Part shown: piece after piece, positions 7,399-14,801 of the stretch
How positions within the stretch are numbered: position 1 is the first letter of the stretch
How the letters are laid out: each line of letters starts with the position of its first letter
Origin: DATEJJ01 sp039649115
GTDB lineage: Bacteria; Actinomycetota; Actinomycetes; Mycobacteriales; Micromonosporaceae
Length of the DNA stretch: 22,640 nt
Direction: 5' to 3'
Assembly (NCBI GenBank): GCA_039649115.1
Contig: JBBWZQ010000322.1
Span: 1-22,640, forward strand
Program-made: the position numbers and the translations under genes
The notes under the pieces: generated by a model
The model's input: the letters and a program-made list of their open reading frames with translations, nothing else
Told to the model about the DNA's origin: nothing
Database searches by the model: none

Positions 7399-8559
7399 AT
7401 GCGAGGTGCGCTGGTCCGGGCACGGGTGGCCGTGTCGCTGTTCTTCCTGCTGTACGGCACCGTGCTGGGCACCTGGACCGCGCGCATCCCCGCCGTCAAG
7501 CGCGGGCTCGGGCTCGGTGACGGGCAGTTGAGCGTCGCGCTGCTCGCGTTCGCCGCGGGTGCCATCGCCGGCATGCAGGCGGCGGGGCGGCTGGTCGACC
7601 GGTACGGCACCGCGAAGATCATGCTGGGTACGGCGCTGGTCGACGCCGTGCTGCTGGTGCTGCCCGCGTTCGCCCCGAACCTCCCGGCGCTGGTGCTGTG
7701 CCTGTTCGCGTTCGGCACGGCGCACGGCGCGCTGAACGTGGCGATGAACGCCAACGCGGTACAGGTCCAGCGGGCCCGGGAGCGGCCGACCATGTCGTCG
7801 TTCCACGCGGTGTACAGCGTCGGGGGTTTTCTCGGCGCCGTCACGGGCGGCCTGTTCGCGCGCGCCGGCCTCGCCGCGTCCACCACGTTCCTGACCGTGG
7901 CCGTCGCGGCCGTCGCGGTCGCGATCCTGGCCGGCCGTTGGACCCTGACCGCCGATCCGGGATCCGCGGCTGCGGATGCTCCGGCGCCGCGCGCCCGCCT
8001 GTCCGGCGTGGCCTTCCTCGGTGTACTCGTGTTCTGCTGCCTGGTCGGCGAGGGCGCGGCGGCGGACTGGAGCGCGGTGTACCTGCGCGACAGCCTGGGC
8101 GGCACGGCCGGGTTCGCCGCCGCCGGCTACGCCGCGTTCGCCATCGCGATGACGCTCGGCCGGCTGGTGGGCGACCGGCTCGCGGCCCGGCTCGGCCCGG
8201 TGACGCTGGTGCGCGCGAGCGGCGCCCTGGCCTCGTTCGGCCTGGCCGCGGCCCTCCTCGCCGGCCGGCCGGTGGCCGGCGTGATCGGCTTCGGCTGCCT
8301 GGGCGCCGGCCTGTCCTGCATCGCGCCGCAGGTGTTCTCCGCCGCCGGCGAGCAGGAGCCGGCCCGGGCCGGGCAGGCGATCGCGCGCGTCGCCGGCCTG
8401 GGCTTCCTCGGGTTCGTCGTCGGCCCCGTGGTGATCGGCGGCGCGGCCGAACTGGTCGGCCTGCCCGCGGCGCTCGGCATCCCGGTCGTGCTCGCGCTGT
8501 TCGTGGCCGCCGCCGCGCCCGCGCTGCGGCCCCGCCCACCGGCCCCGGCAACGGCGTAG
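7399..8559 (+). CDS. MFS transporter, YbjJ-like (386 aa)
   Basis: Twelve-helix MFS protein of the FucP/YbjJ-like branch. Helix 1 is followed by GTWTARIPAVKRGLGL; motif A is GRLVDRYGTAKIML (about 63-76). Helix 4 has FGTAHGALNVAMNANAVQVQ and SSFHAVYSVGGFLGA. The second half begins with GEGAAADWSAVYLRDSLG, then GYAAFAIAMTLGRLVGDRL. These phrases are typical of the subfamily, whose members are mostly uncharacterised or assigned to sugar or small-molecule transport. ATG 7399 is fixed by the leaderless promoter. It has only low similarity in sequence style to the preceding MFS gene, so the pair does not look like a recent duplication. Confidence 0.87.
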   Translation: MRGALVRARVAVSLFFLLYGTVLGTWTARIPAVKRGLGLGDGQLSVALLAFAAGAIAGMQAAGRLVDRYGTAKIMLGTALVDAVLLVLPAFAPNLPALVLCLFAFGTAHGALNVAMNANAVQVQRARERPTMSSFHAVYSVGGFLGAVTGGLFARAGLAASTTFLTVAVAAVAVAILAGRWTLTADPGSAAADAPAPRARLSGVAFLGVLVFCCLVGEGAAADWSAVYLRDSLGGTAGFAAAGYAAFAIAMTLGRLVGDRLAARLGPVTLVRASGALASFGLAAALLAGRPVAGVIGFGCLGAGLSCIAPQVFSAAGEQEPARAGQAIARVAGLGFLGFVVGPVVIGGAAELVGLPAALGIPVVLALFVAAAAPALRPRPPAPATA

Positions 8560-8609
8560 CGGCTGGCCGATGATCCGGGCAGGCAGCCGGGGTGGCCGGT
8601 CGGTGGTCC

Positions 8610-8615
8610 TAGAAT
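8610..8615 (+). promoter_or_regulatory. -10 box before the ANTAR-phosphatase gene
   Basis: TAGAAT is a near-consensus -10 box, 36 bases before GTG 8652. I see no convincing -35 box 16-19 bases upstream, so it may need an activator or an alternative sigma factor. Confidence 0.45.
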
Positions 8616-8651
8616 GCGGATGCCCCCCGATGAGAGGCCGGTGATCGACCG

Positions 8652-10508
8652 GTGGAGCCGCAACAGGGATACCAGCAGCGCCTGGCCGAGCTGGATGCCA
8701 TTGTCCGGCGGTCGCGCCTCGATCCCGAGTTGACCCTGGAGCGGGCCGCCGGGCTGCTGGCCGGGCGGATCGGCTGCCAGGTGCGCGAGGCCCACGCCCA
8801 CCTGCGCGGCCTCGCGGCCGAGCAGGGTCGCACGCCGTGGGAGCTGGCCGAGGAGGTCCTGGTCGGGCTGGACGCGCCGGTGCGCGAGGCGCCGCGGGCG
8901 CGGGTGGCGCTGGCCGCGGCCACCCGGCCGGCCGTCGCGTTGCCGGCGGCGCCGCAGCCGGCGCCGCCCGCGACGGGCTGGACGGACGTGGTGCAGCAGG
9001 TGCTCGACGCGTTGCCGGGCAACCACGTGCTGCTGCTGCCGCTGCGGGACCAGGCGGGAGAGATCGCGGACTACCTCATCGCGGCGGCCAGCCCGATGAC
9101 GGCGGACATGTCCGGGCAGTGCGGTCGCGAGCTGATCGGCCGGTACACGCGGGAGGCGTACCCGAACAGTGTGGACGGACCCGCGTGGCGCGCGTCGCGG
9201 GAGGTGCTCGCCGACGGCACGCCGCGCACGGTCGGCCCGTACCCGTACGCCGGCGACAACGACCGGCTGCCGGCGTCTCTCATGATCACCGTGTGGGTCC
9301 GCCCGGTCGGCGGCGGCCTGCTCAACAGCTGGGTGCGGCACGACGAGCAGACCCGGCTGACGGAACGGATCGGCCAGACCGAGCGGCTGGGCAACCTCGG
9401 CTGGGGCGAGTGGGATCTGGTCACCGGGCAGATCGTGTGGTCCGACCAGCTGTACCGGATCTACGGGTGCGACCCGGCGCAGGGCCCGCTGCGGCGCGAG
9501 GAGACCGAGGCTCTCGTGGTGCCGGAGGACGAGCAGATCCGGCGCGCGGCCGGGGCGGCGTTCGGTCGCGGCGAAACGGTCGACATGATCTACCGCATCC
9601 GCGTCGGTGACGGGATCAAGCACGTCCGCGTCATCGGCGACGCGGTGCGCGACGCGGCCGGACGGCCGTTGAGGCTGTTCGGCATCGTCCAGGACGTCAC
9701 CGCCCAGGAGACCGGTCGCGCCCGGCTCGCCAAGGTCGAGGAGCAGCTGCGCGAACAGCGGCAGAGCCTGGCCGCCGAGCACCGGCTGGCGGCGCAGCTG
9801 CAGCAGATCATCCTGCCGATCCCCGCCGCGCCGCTGGAGCTGCCGGGGTTACGGGTCGCGGTCCGGTACGTGCCCGCCGAGCAGGCGAGCCGCATCGGCG
9901 GCGACTGGTACCACGCGGCGGCGCGCGACGGCAGCGTGGTCTTCGCCGTCGGCGACGTGGCCGGCCACGGCATCCGCGCCGCGACGGCGATGGCACAGCT
10001 GCGGTACGCGCTGCACACGCTGGCGGTGACCACCACGACCGAACCGGCCCGGCTGCTCGCCCACCTCAACCGGCTGCTGTGCGCGGAGGGCCCGGTGGAG
10101 GTCACCGCGACGGCCGTGGTGGCCCGCTACGACCCGCCCACCGGCACGCTGGTCTGGGCGCAGGCCGGTCACCCGCCGCCGCTGCGTACCCACGCCGGCG
10201 TCACCACGGTGATGCACCGGCCGGCGGGCCCGCTGCTCGGCGCGTTTCCGGACGCCCGGTACGACACGGCCAGCCTCAAGGTCGACGACGGCGACCTGGT
10301 GGTCTTCTACACCGACGGGCTCATCGAACACCGCGACCACAGCCTGGCGGACGGGATGGCCCGGGTGATCGCCACGCTCAACCGCGTCGCGGCGGCCGGC
10401 GGCGAGCAGCCGCTGGTCGACCTGCTGACCCAGTTGCCGCGCGCCAACCCCGACGACGACACCTGCATCCTCGCCGCCCGCCCGTGCCGGCCGGGGAGCG
10501 CGGCATGA
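8652..10508 (+). CDS. ANTAR-PAS-PAS-SpoIIE (PPM-type) serine/threonine phosphatase (618 aa)
   Basis: N-terminal ANTAR-like RNA-binding segment (about 10-70: LERAAGLLAGRIGC, EAHAHLRGLAAEQ, ELAEEV); a Pro/Ala linker (85-108); a degenerate PAS-like domain (about 112-228); a clear PAS/PAC domain (about 244-350: GWGEWDLVTGQIVWSDQLYRIYG, ending GIVQDVTAQE); a short coiled coil (355-386); then a SpoIIE-like PPM phosphatase (about 395-610). Metal-binding aspartates are visible: Asp418 in IGGDWYH, Asp435 in VGDVAGHG, Asp555 in FYTDGL and Asp602/603 in PDDDTC. The family usually dephosphorylates anti-sigma-factor antagonists to control sigma factors. The PAS domains imply sensing of a small ligand, redox or light. 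No anti-sigma gene is adjacent. GTG 8652 gives the ANTAR domain a short natural N-terminus, though its ribosome site is weak. The stop overlaps the next start (ATGA). Confidence 0.88.
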   Translation: MEPQQGYQQRLAELDAIVRRSRLDPELTLERAAGLLAGRIGCQVREAHAHLRGLAAEQGRTPWELAEEVLVGLDAPVREAPRARVALAAATRPAVALPAAPQPAPPATGWTDVVQQVLDALPGNHVLLLPLRDQAGEIADYLIAAASPMTADMSGQCGRELIGRYTREAYPNSVDGPAWRASREVLADGTPRTVGPYPYAGDNDRLPASLMITVWVRPVGGGLLNSWVRHDEQTRLTERIGQTERLGNLGWGEWDLVTGQIVWSDQLYRIYGCDPAQGPLRREETEALVVPEDEQIRRAAGAAFGRGETVDMIYRIRVGDGIKHVRVIGDAVRDAAGRPLRLFGIVQDVTAQETGRARLAKVEEQLREQRQSLAAEHRLAAQLQQIILPIPAAPLELPGLRVAVRYVPAEQASRIGGDWYHAAARDGSVVFAVGDVAGHGIRAATAMAQLRYALHTLAVTTTTEPARLLAHLNRLLCAEGPVEVTATAVVARYDPPTGTLVWAQAGHPPPLRTHAGVTTVMHRPAGPLLGAFPDARYDTASLKVDDGDLVVFYTDGLIEHRDHSLADGMARVIATLNRVAAAGGEQPLVDLLTQLPRANPDDDTCILAARPCRPGSAA

Positions 10509-11515
10509 CCTACGTCAAGAAGGGCAGCGAGTACAACCGGGACGGGCGGTACATCGACACCCGGATCACGGCCGACGGGCGCGACGGCTACCCGGTGGTC
10601 GCCGGCCGGTACCGCCTCGTGGCCAGCCGGGCCTGCCCGTGGGCGAACCGCTCGCTCATCGTGCGGCGCCTGCTCGGCCTCCAGGACGCACTGTCGCTCG
10701 CGATCGCCGGGCCGACGCACGACTCGCGCAGCTGGACCTTCGACCTCGACCCCGGCGGGCGCGACCCCGTCCTGGGCATCGAGCGGCTCGGCGAGGCGTA
10801 TCTGGCGCGCTTCCCGGACTACGACCGCGGGATCACCGTACCGGCGATCGTGGACGTGCCCACCGGCCAGGTCGTCACGAACGACTTCGCGCAGATCACC
10901 CTGGACCTGTCCACGCAGTGGCGCGCGTACCACCGGCCGGGCGCACCGGACCTCTACCCGGAGCACCTGCGCGAGGAGATCGACGCCGTCAACCGGGTGG
11001 TGTTCGCCGACGTGAACAACGGCGTGTACCGGTGCGGCTTCGCCGGCAGCCAGGAGGCCTACGGGAAGGCGTACCACCGCCTCTTCGACCGTCTCGACCG
11101 GCTGTCCGTCCGGCTCGCCGCGCAGCGCTACCTCGTGGGTGGCACCATCACCGAGGCGGACGTGCGGCTGTTCACCACGCTGGTGCGGTTCGACGCCGTC
11201 TACAATGGACACTTCAAGTGCAACCGGCACAAGCTCACCGAGCTGCCGGTGCTGTGGGGGTACGCCCGGGATCTGTTCCAGACGCCCGGCTTCGGCGACA
11301 CCATCGACTTCGACCACATCAAGCGCCACTACTACGTGGTGCACCGGGACATCAACCCCACCGGCGTCGTGCCCGCCGGCCCGGACCTGTCCGGCTGGCT
11401 GACCCCGCACGGCCGGGAAGCGCTGGGCGGGCAGCCCTTCGGGAACGGCACGCCGCCGCCCCCGCCACGGCCGGAGGAGAAGGTTCCGCCGCTGGTGACA
11501 CTGAATGCGGCCTGA
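10505..11515 (+). CDS. Glutathionyl-hydroquinone reductase-like (GST superfamily, Xi class) enzyme (336 aa)
   Basis: Thioredoxin-fold N-terminus with the catalytic Cys44 in ACPWANR, the CPWA motif of YqjG/PcpF/ECM4-type reductases. The C-terminal helical GST domain has VVFADVNNGVYRCGFA, YLVGGTITEADVRLFTTLVR and FDAVYNGHFKCN. The family tail HYYVVHRDINPTGVVPAGP is present. These enzymes reductively remove glutathione from glutathionyl-hydroquinones. Most actinobacteria make mycothiol rather than glutathione, so the natural thiol here is probably mycothiol; this is an inference. The C-terminus ends in a Pro-rich tail (TPPPPPRPEEK). The ATG overlaps the phosphatase stop by four bases and follows GGGGAG, so translation is coupled to that gene. 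Convergent with the next gene, with only 12 bases between stops. Confidence 0.9.
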   Translation: MTYVKKGSEYNRDGRYIDTRITADGRDGYPVVAGRYRLVASRACPWANRSLIVRRLLGLQDALSLAIAGPTHDSRSWTFDLDPGGRDPVLGIERLGEAYLARFPDYDRGITVPAIVDVPTGQVVTNDFAQITLDLSTQWRAYHRPGAPDLYPEHLREEIDAVNRVVFADVNNGVYRCGFAGSQEAYGKAYHRLFDRLDRLSVRLAAQRYLVGGTITEADVRLFTTLVRFDAVYNGHFKCNRHKLTELPVLWGYARDLFQTPGFGDTIDFDHIKRHYYVVHRDINPTGVVPAGPDLSGWLTPHGREALGGQPFGNGTPPPPPRPEEKVPPLVTLNAA

Positions 11516-11527
11516 TCGGCTGTGTCC

Positions 11528-12955
11528 CTAGTGGACGGTGCCGGTCGTGGACGCCAACGGCCGGCCGGTCCGCGCGGACCGCACGACCAGCAGGTACCGG
11601 TCGTTGCGCCGCAGGACGGACGCCTTGAGCGCCAGCGACAGCGCCTTGGCACGCACGGTCCTGGTGAGTACGACCGTCCGTGAACTCCGATACCGCGTGG
11701 CGCTCAGTTCGTACACCGTGGCCACGCAGGGAGCCTTCGCGGTGCAGCCGGCCACCGTGGCGGTGACGGTGGTGGTCGAGCGGTGCACGCTCGCCCGTGC
11801 CGTGGTGGCCGCGAGCCGACCTTTGATCTTGTACCTGGGCACGCTGAACGTGATGTGGCCGACGGTGACGAGCACACCCTCGCTGCCCTGCGCCGCCACG
11901 CTCCACGGCGTGTAGGTCGGCGGGTCGTTGGTACCGGCGTCCCCGGTCCGCGTCGTGCTGAAGACGCTGGCCGCGTCCGTGGGCAGCACCCCGTACAGGT
12001 TGATGAGCGCACCTGCCGGCAGGAACGCCTGCACCGTCCCGTACTGCGGGGTGCCGTCCACCCGCTCGTGCGTGGACGCGGCCTGGATGTCCAATGTGGG
12101 CGCCACCGCGGTGCCGCCCGGCTGCAGGTACCCGGAGATGGCGCCGCGGGTGGCGAACACCGCGCCGGTCAGCGCGGCGTCCAGCGTGTTGTCCAGGCTG
12201 AACAGCACGGTCGCGCTGAGCGTCTCCGCCTCGGCCTGCGGCAGGTTGCAGTTGAAGATGGGCGTGGCGGTGCAGCCGCTGCCGGACGGCCAGTGCGGGT
12301 AGTCCACGAACGGCGCGTACGCCGGCCTGAATCTGATCCTGACCGTCGCGTCGGCCTGGCCGAGGTTGGTCGTCTGCCAGTAGAGCAGGTCGCCGTTGAC
12401 CCAGGTCCAGCGCAGGCTGCGGCCGAGGCTGTTGAGGGCGACGGTCATGTCGATGACGGTGCTCGCATCGACCGCCGGGGTCACCGGCACCTGCGGATCG
12501 GCGAAGTTGTACCCGTCGTTGCCACCGTTGCCGTACCCGACCGTGAGCGACACCCGGTTCGGCGTGGCGTAGCAGACGCCGGGCGTGGGTGTCTGACCCG
12601 TCCGGCAGAGGTTGACCGGCGAGACGACCGCGGTCACCCCGCCCGGCGCGACGGAGGGTGCACTCGGCCCGCCGTCGGTGATGACCGGCGTGGTGGTGCT
12701 CCCGTTGGTGAGGCGCAGCGATCTGACGTACGGCCGGCTGGCCAACCCGCCGGCCATGTCCGCCCAGCCGGCCTGCCCGCCGGTGTTGTCCGGGTCGGTC
12801 GAGGCGAGGTCGGCCTGCGCCTGGGTGGGCACGCCGTCGAAGACAGTGACGCCGTCGGCGAGCGCCATGGGCGCGGGTGATCCAACCAGCAGGCCGGCGG
12901 CGAGGGCGAGTGTCAGCACTCCCGCCGCGCCGGGCCTGCGCCTGATGTCGCGCAT
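11528..12955 (-). CDS. Secreted protein of unknown function, beta-rich with three Cys pairs (475 aa)
   Basis: I do not recognise a family. The N-terminus MRDIRRRPGAAGVLTLALAA plus GLLVGSPAPMALA is a Sec signal peptide, predicted to be cut after ALA at 33. The mature protein is rich in Thr, Val, Ser and Gly, with alternating beta-like segments and no further membrane helix, so it should be released or wall-associated. Three close cysteine pairs (NLC...GVC, GCTATPIFNC, GCTAKAPC) suggest three disulfides. The last ~100 residues are basic, Thr/Val-rich and look like a separate beta-sandwich. ATG 12955 is preferred: GAGG lies six bases upstream, while the in-frame TTG two codons earlier has no properly spaced site. 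Nothing nearby suggests a role. Confidence 0.78.
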   Translation of the reverse strand: MRDIRRRPGAAGVLTLALAAGLLVGSPAPMALADGVTVFDGVPTQAQADLASTDPDNTGGQAGWADMAGGLASRPYVRSLRLTNGSTTTPVITDGGPSAPSVAPGGVTAVVSPVNLCRTGQTPTPGVCYATPNRVSLTVGYGNGGNDGYNFADPQVPVTPAVDASTVIDMTVALNSLGRSLRWTWVNGDLLYWQTTNLGQADATVRIRFRPAYAPFVDYPHWPSGSGCTATPIFNCNLPQAEAETLSATVLFSLDNTLDAALTGAVFATRGAISGYLQPGGTAVAPTLDIQAASTHERVDGTPQYGTVQAFLPAGALINLYGVLPTDAASVFSTTRTGDAGTNDPPTYTPWSVAAQGSEGVLVTVGHITFSVPRYKIKGRLAATTARASVHRSTTTVTATVAGCTAKAPCVATVYELSATRYRSSRTVVLTRTVRAKALSLALKASVLRRNDRYLLVVRSARTGRPLASTTGTVH

Positions 12956-13012
12956 CTCCAACCTCGTTCCGCTGCGCTGCCCCGTCGGACCCGTCGGCAG
13001 CGCGTCCGCGGA

Positions 13013-13038
13013 CCTGAGGACTTCCGGCGCTCCTCAGG
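13013..13038. repeat. 8-bp inverted repeat upstream of the secreted-protein gene
   Basis: CCTGAGGA (13013-13020) and TCCTCAGG (13031-13038) are exact inverted copies around a 10-base loop, about 58 bases upstream of the ATG at 12955. It could be an operator or a leader hairpin of that gene. Confidence 0.45.
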
Positions 13039-13228
13039 GTCGGGTCGGGGGCGCCGACGACGGACAGCGGCCACGGCGGAGACCAGCCGGGACGCGGCGG
13101 CGTCGCCGCACACCGCGCACGAGCCGTCCACCACGGCCGACCGGCTCCGGCAGGTCGTCTCCCGGTTCCGCTACCTGGCGCCGACCGCGGTGACCCGGTC
13201 GGTTGCCGGGCCTGACGCCGGGTGGGCG

Positions 13229-13335
13229 GGGTCCGCGGGTCGGCGGGTCCGCGGGTCCGCGGGTCGGCGGGGTCGGCGGTCGGCGGGTCCGCGGGTCGCC
13301 GGGTCGGCGGGTCGCCGGGTCGCCGGGTCGGCGGG
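13229..13335 (+). repeat. G-rich octamer tandem array GGGTC(S)(S)C, about 13 units
   Basis: Units of eight bases, GGGTCCGC, GGGTCGGC or GGGTCGCC, follow each other from 13229 to 13332. The only breaks are one extra G at 13269 and one missing G at 13278. The final unit decays into GGGTCACA, which supplies the ligC -10 box. The + strand therefore has runs of three or more G separated by five-base loops, a potential G-quadruplex pattern. Because eight is not a multiple of three, the array opens several reading frames that are not genes. Confidence 0.85.
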
Positions 13336-13336
13336 T

Positions 13337-13342
13337 CACAAT
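13337..13342 (+). promoter_or_regulatory. -10 box (leaderless) of ligC
   Basis: CACAAT lies exactly six bases (13343-13348) before ATG 13349. The place where a -35 box would lie is occupied by the octamer array, so no -35 is visible. Confidence 0.5.
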
Positions 13343-13348
13343 GCAGGG

Positions 13349-14419
13349 ATGCAGCTGCCCGTCATGCCGCCCGTGTCGCCGATGCTCGCCAAGCTCGTGC
13401 CGGCCATCCCGGACGGCGCGTCGTACGAGCCGAAGTGGGACGGCTTCCGGTCCATCGTCTTCCGGGACGGCGACGAGGTCGAGATCGGCAGCCGCAACGA
13501 GCGGCCGATGACGCGGTACTTCCCGGAGCTGGTCGAGGCGTTCCGGGCCGAGCTGCCCGGGCGCTGCGTGGTGGACGGCGAGATCGTCCTCGCGTCCGGT
13601 GCCGGCCTGGACTTCGAGGCGCTGCAACTGCGGCTGCACCCGGCCGCCTCGCGCGTCAACCTGCTCGCCGCGCAGACCCCGGCGGCCTTCATCGCCTTCG
13701 ACCTGCTGGCGCTCGGCGACGACGACCTGACGGGCCAGCCCTTCGCGGCTCGCCGCAGCGTGCTGGTGCGCGTGCTGCGCGAAGCGCGTCCACCCGTGCA
13801 CCTCACCCCCGCGACGACCGACCCGGAGCTGGCGCGGCGCTGGTTCGAGCGGTTCGAGGGGGCCGGGCTGGACGGCGTGGTGGCCAAGCCGCTGGACGGC
13901 ACCTACCAGCCGGACAAGCGGGTCATGTTCAAGATCAAACATGAGCGTACGGCCGACTGCGTGGTCGCCGGGTACCGGCCGCACAAGAGCGGCCCGGACG
14001 CGGTCGGCTCGCTGCTGCTCGGCCTGTACGCGCGGGACGGGTCGCTGGCCTCCGTCGGTGTCGTGGGGGCGTTCGCGATGGACCGCCGCCGCGAGCTGCT
14101 CGCGGAGTTGCAGCCGCTGGTGACGACGTTCGACGAGCACCCGTGGAACTGGGCGAAGCTGATGGCGGACCTGCCGCCGCGGCGCGGGTCGGAGTTCTCC
14201 CGCTGGAACCCCGGCAAGGACCTGTCGTTCACTCCGCTGCGGCCGGAGCGGGTGCTGGAGGTCCGGTACGACCACATGGAGGGCACCCGGTTCCGGCACA
14301 CCGCCCAGTTTTCCCGCTGGCGCCCCGACCGCACCCCGCGGTCGTGCACCTTCGACCAGCTCGACCGCCCGATCACCTTCGCCCTCGACGACATCGTCCC
14401 CGGCCTCGGCGCCTCCTGA
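13349..14419 (+). CDS. ligC: ATP-dependent DNA ligase, LigC-type (356 aa)
   Basis: Nucleotidyltransferase motifs in order: adenylated Lys29 in EPKWDGFR (27-34), DGEIV (76-80, Glu78), FIAFDLLAL (113-121), DGVVAKP (174-180) and MFKIKHERT (192-200, Lys194 and Lys196). An OB-fold domain follows (VVAGYRPHKSGP; SEFSRWNPGKDLSFTPLRPE). It seals nicks using ATP. The length of ~356 and the lack of fused polymerase or nuclease domains match actinobacterial LigC, a stand-alone ligase linked to repair and not to replication. The start is ATG 13349, which begins directly before the ligase domain and after the leaderless promoter. A longer frame from 13190 only translates the octamer array into Arg/Gly/Ala/Val repeats. 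No Ku or LigD gene is adjacent. The last nine codons are duplicated downstream as non-coding DNA. Confidence 0.92.
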   Translation: MQLPVMPPVSPMLAKLVPAIPDGASYEPKWDGFRSIVFRDGDEVEIGSRNERPMTRYFPELVEAFRAELPGRCVVDGEIVLASGAGLDFEALQLRLHPAASRVNLLAAQTPAAFIAFDLLALGDDDLTGQPFAARRSVLVRVLREARPPVHLTPATTDPELARRWFERFEGAGLDGVVAKPLDGTYQPDKRVMFKIKHERTADCVVAGYRPHKSGPDAVGSLLLGLYARDGSLASVGVVGAFAMDRRRELLAELQPLVTTFDEHPWNWAKLMADLPPRRGSEFSRWNPGKDLSFTPLRPERVLEVRYDHMEGTRFRHTAQFSRWRPDRTPRSCTFDQLDRPITFALDDIVPGLGAS

Positions 14420-14532
14420 CGGCGCCGCGTGCCCCCCGGCCCACCATGATCATGGGAGATACCCGGATCGTCCCGGCCTCGGCGCCTCCTGGCGGCGCCG
14501 GGTGTCCCTCGGCCCACCATGATCATGGAAGA
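14393..14532. repeat. Tandem direct repeat of about 66 bp containing the ligC tail and a 12-bp palindrome
   Basis: Copy 1 is 14393-14459 and copy 2 is 14467-14532, separated by seven bases. They differ by one indel and a few substitutions. Copy 1 contains the last codons of ligC. Each copy carries the perfect palindrome CCATGATCATGG (14444-14455 and 14517-14528). Confidence 0.85.
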
Positions 14533-14551
14533 CCCCCGGCGTGATCGGGGG
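14533..14551 (+). terminator. Possible ligC terminator hairpin
   Basis: CCCCCG and CGGGGG form a 6-bp GC stem with a 7-base loop, followed by only two T. It is the first simple hairpin after ligC on the + strand, about 115 bases past the stop. Confidence 0.3.
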
Positions 14552-14752
14552 TTGCCGGCAAACAGCGCAGTCGACTGCCCGATCCTCCGGCAACTCCAGA
14601 TCAAGCCGCCCGCCCGAGCACCGGAACCCCCATGATCAAACCCCCGACGGCCCTGCTGATCATGTAACTCGGCAGCCAAGGCATAACCAGGGTCACCACG
14701 AACCGGCCATTCCACCCCACCGCGGTGCTGCCTCCCAAACCCCGAAACCTAT

Positions 14753-14796
14753 TCTTGGCGGGAACGGCACCGGAATTGGTGCCGTTCCCGCCAAGA
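14753..14796 (-). terminator. 19-bp perfect hairpin, terminator of the DUF559 gene
   Basis: TCTTGGCGGGAACGGCACC (14753-14771) and its exact inverted copy (14778-14796) flank the six-base loop GGAATT. The right arm ends five bases from the stop codon of the minus-strand gene at 14802. There is no T tract on either side. It could also stop transcripts coming from the ligC side. Confidence 0.75.
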
Positions 14797-14801
14797 TCTC
14801 G

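Larger units (their letters stand above)
12956..13348. other. Divergent intergenic region between the secreted protein and ligC
   Basis: There is no convincing gene in these 393 bases. It holds an inverted repeat (13013-13038), a G-rich octamer array (13229-13335) and the ligC -10 box. A short + strand frame (about 13070-13190) reads DRLRQVVSRFRYLAP and similar protein-like text but has no start or ribosome site. It could be a gene remnant. Confidence 0.5.
14420..14801. other. Palindrome-rich intergenic region downstream of ligC
   Basis: No supported gene lies in these 382 bases. In order they hold: the direct repeat; a small hairpin CCCCCG/CGGGGG (14533-14551); inverted arms GTTGCCGG (14551-14558) and CCGGCAAC (14587-14594) with a 12-bp palindrome GCAGTCGACTGC (14567-14578) in the loop; CATGATCA (14631-14638) facing TGATCATG (14657-14664); and the long 19-bp hairpin. 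TGATCA occurs four times here (14447, 14520, 14633, 14657). Confidence 0.8.

Noticed and set aside
6169..7806. Antisense open frame of 545 codons across both MFS genes
   Set aside because: Its composition (Arg, Gln, Gly, His, Glu) is what the complement of GC-rich membrane-protein codons gives, and it spans two unrelated genes.
6154..8559. The two MFS genes as a tandem duplication
   Set aside because: Their motifs and helix sequences belong to different subfamilies and show no close similarity by eye.
13229..13335. CRISPR array or coding minisatellite
   Set aside because: The units are 8 bp without spacers, there are no cas genes, and the unit length breaks any single reading frame meaning.
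13190..13348. Longer ligC start at 13190
   Set aside because: The added residues merely translate the octamer array, and the start at 13349 has a well-spaced -10 box.
14753..14796. The 19-bp inverted repeat as an insertion-sequence end
   Set aside because: The arms are only six bases apart, there is no transposase in the window, and the position right after a stop codon fits a terminator.
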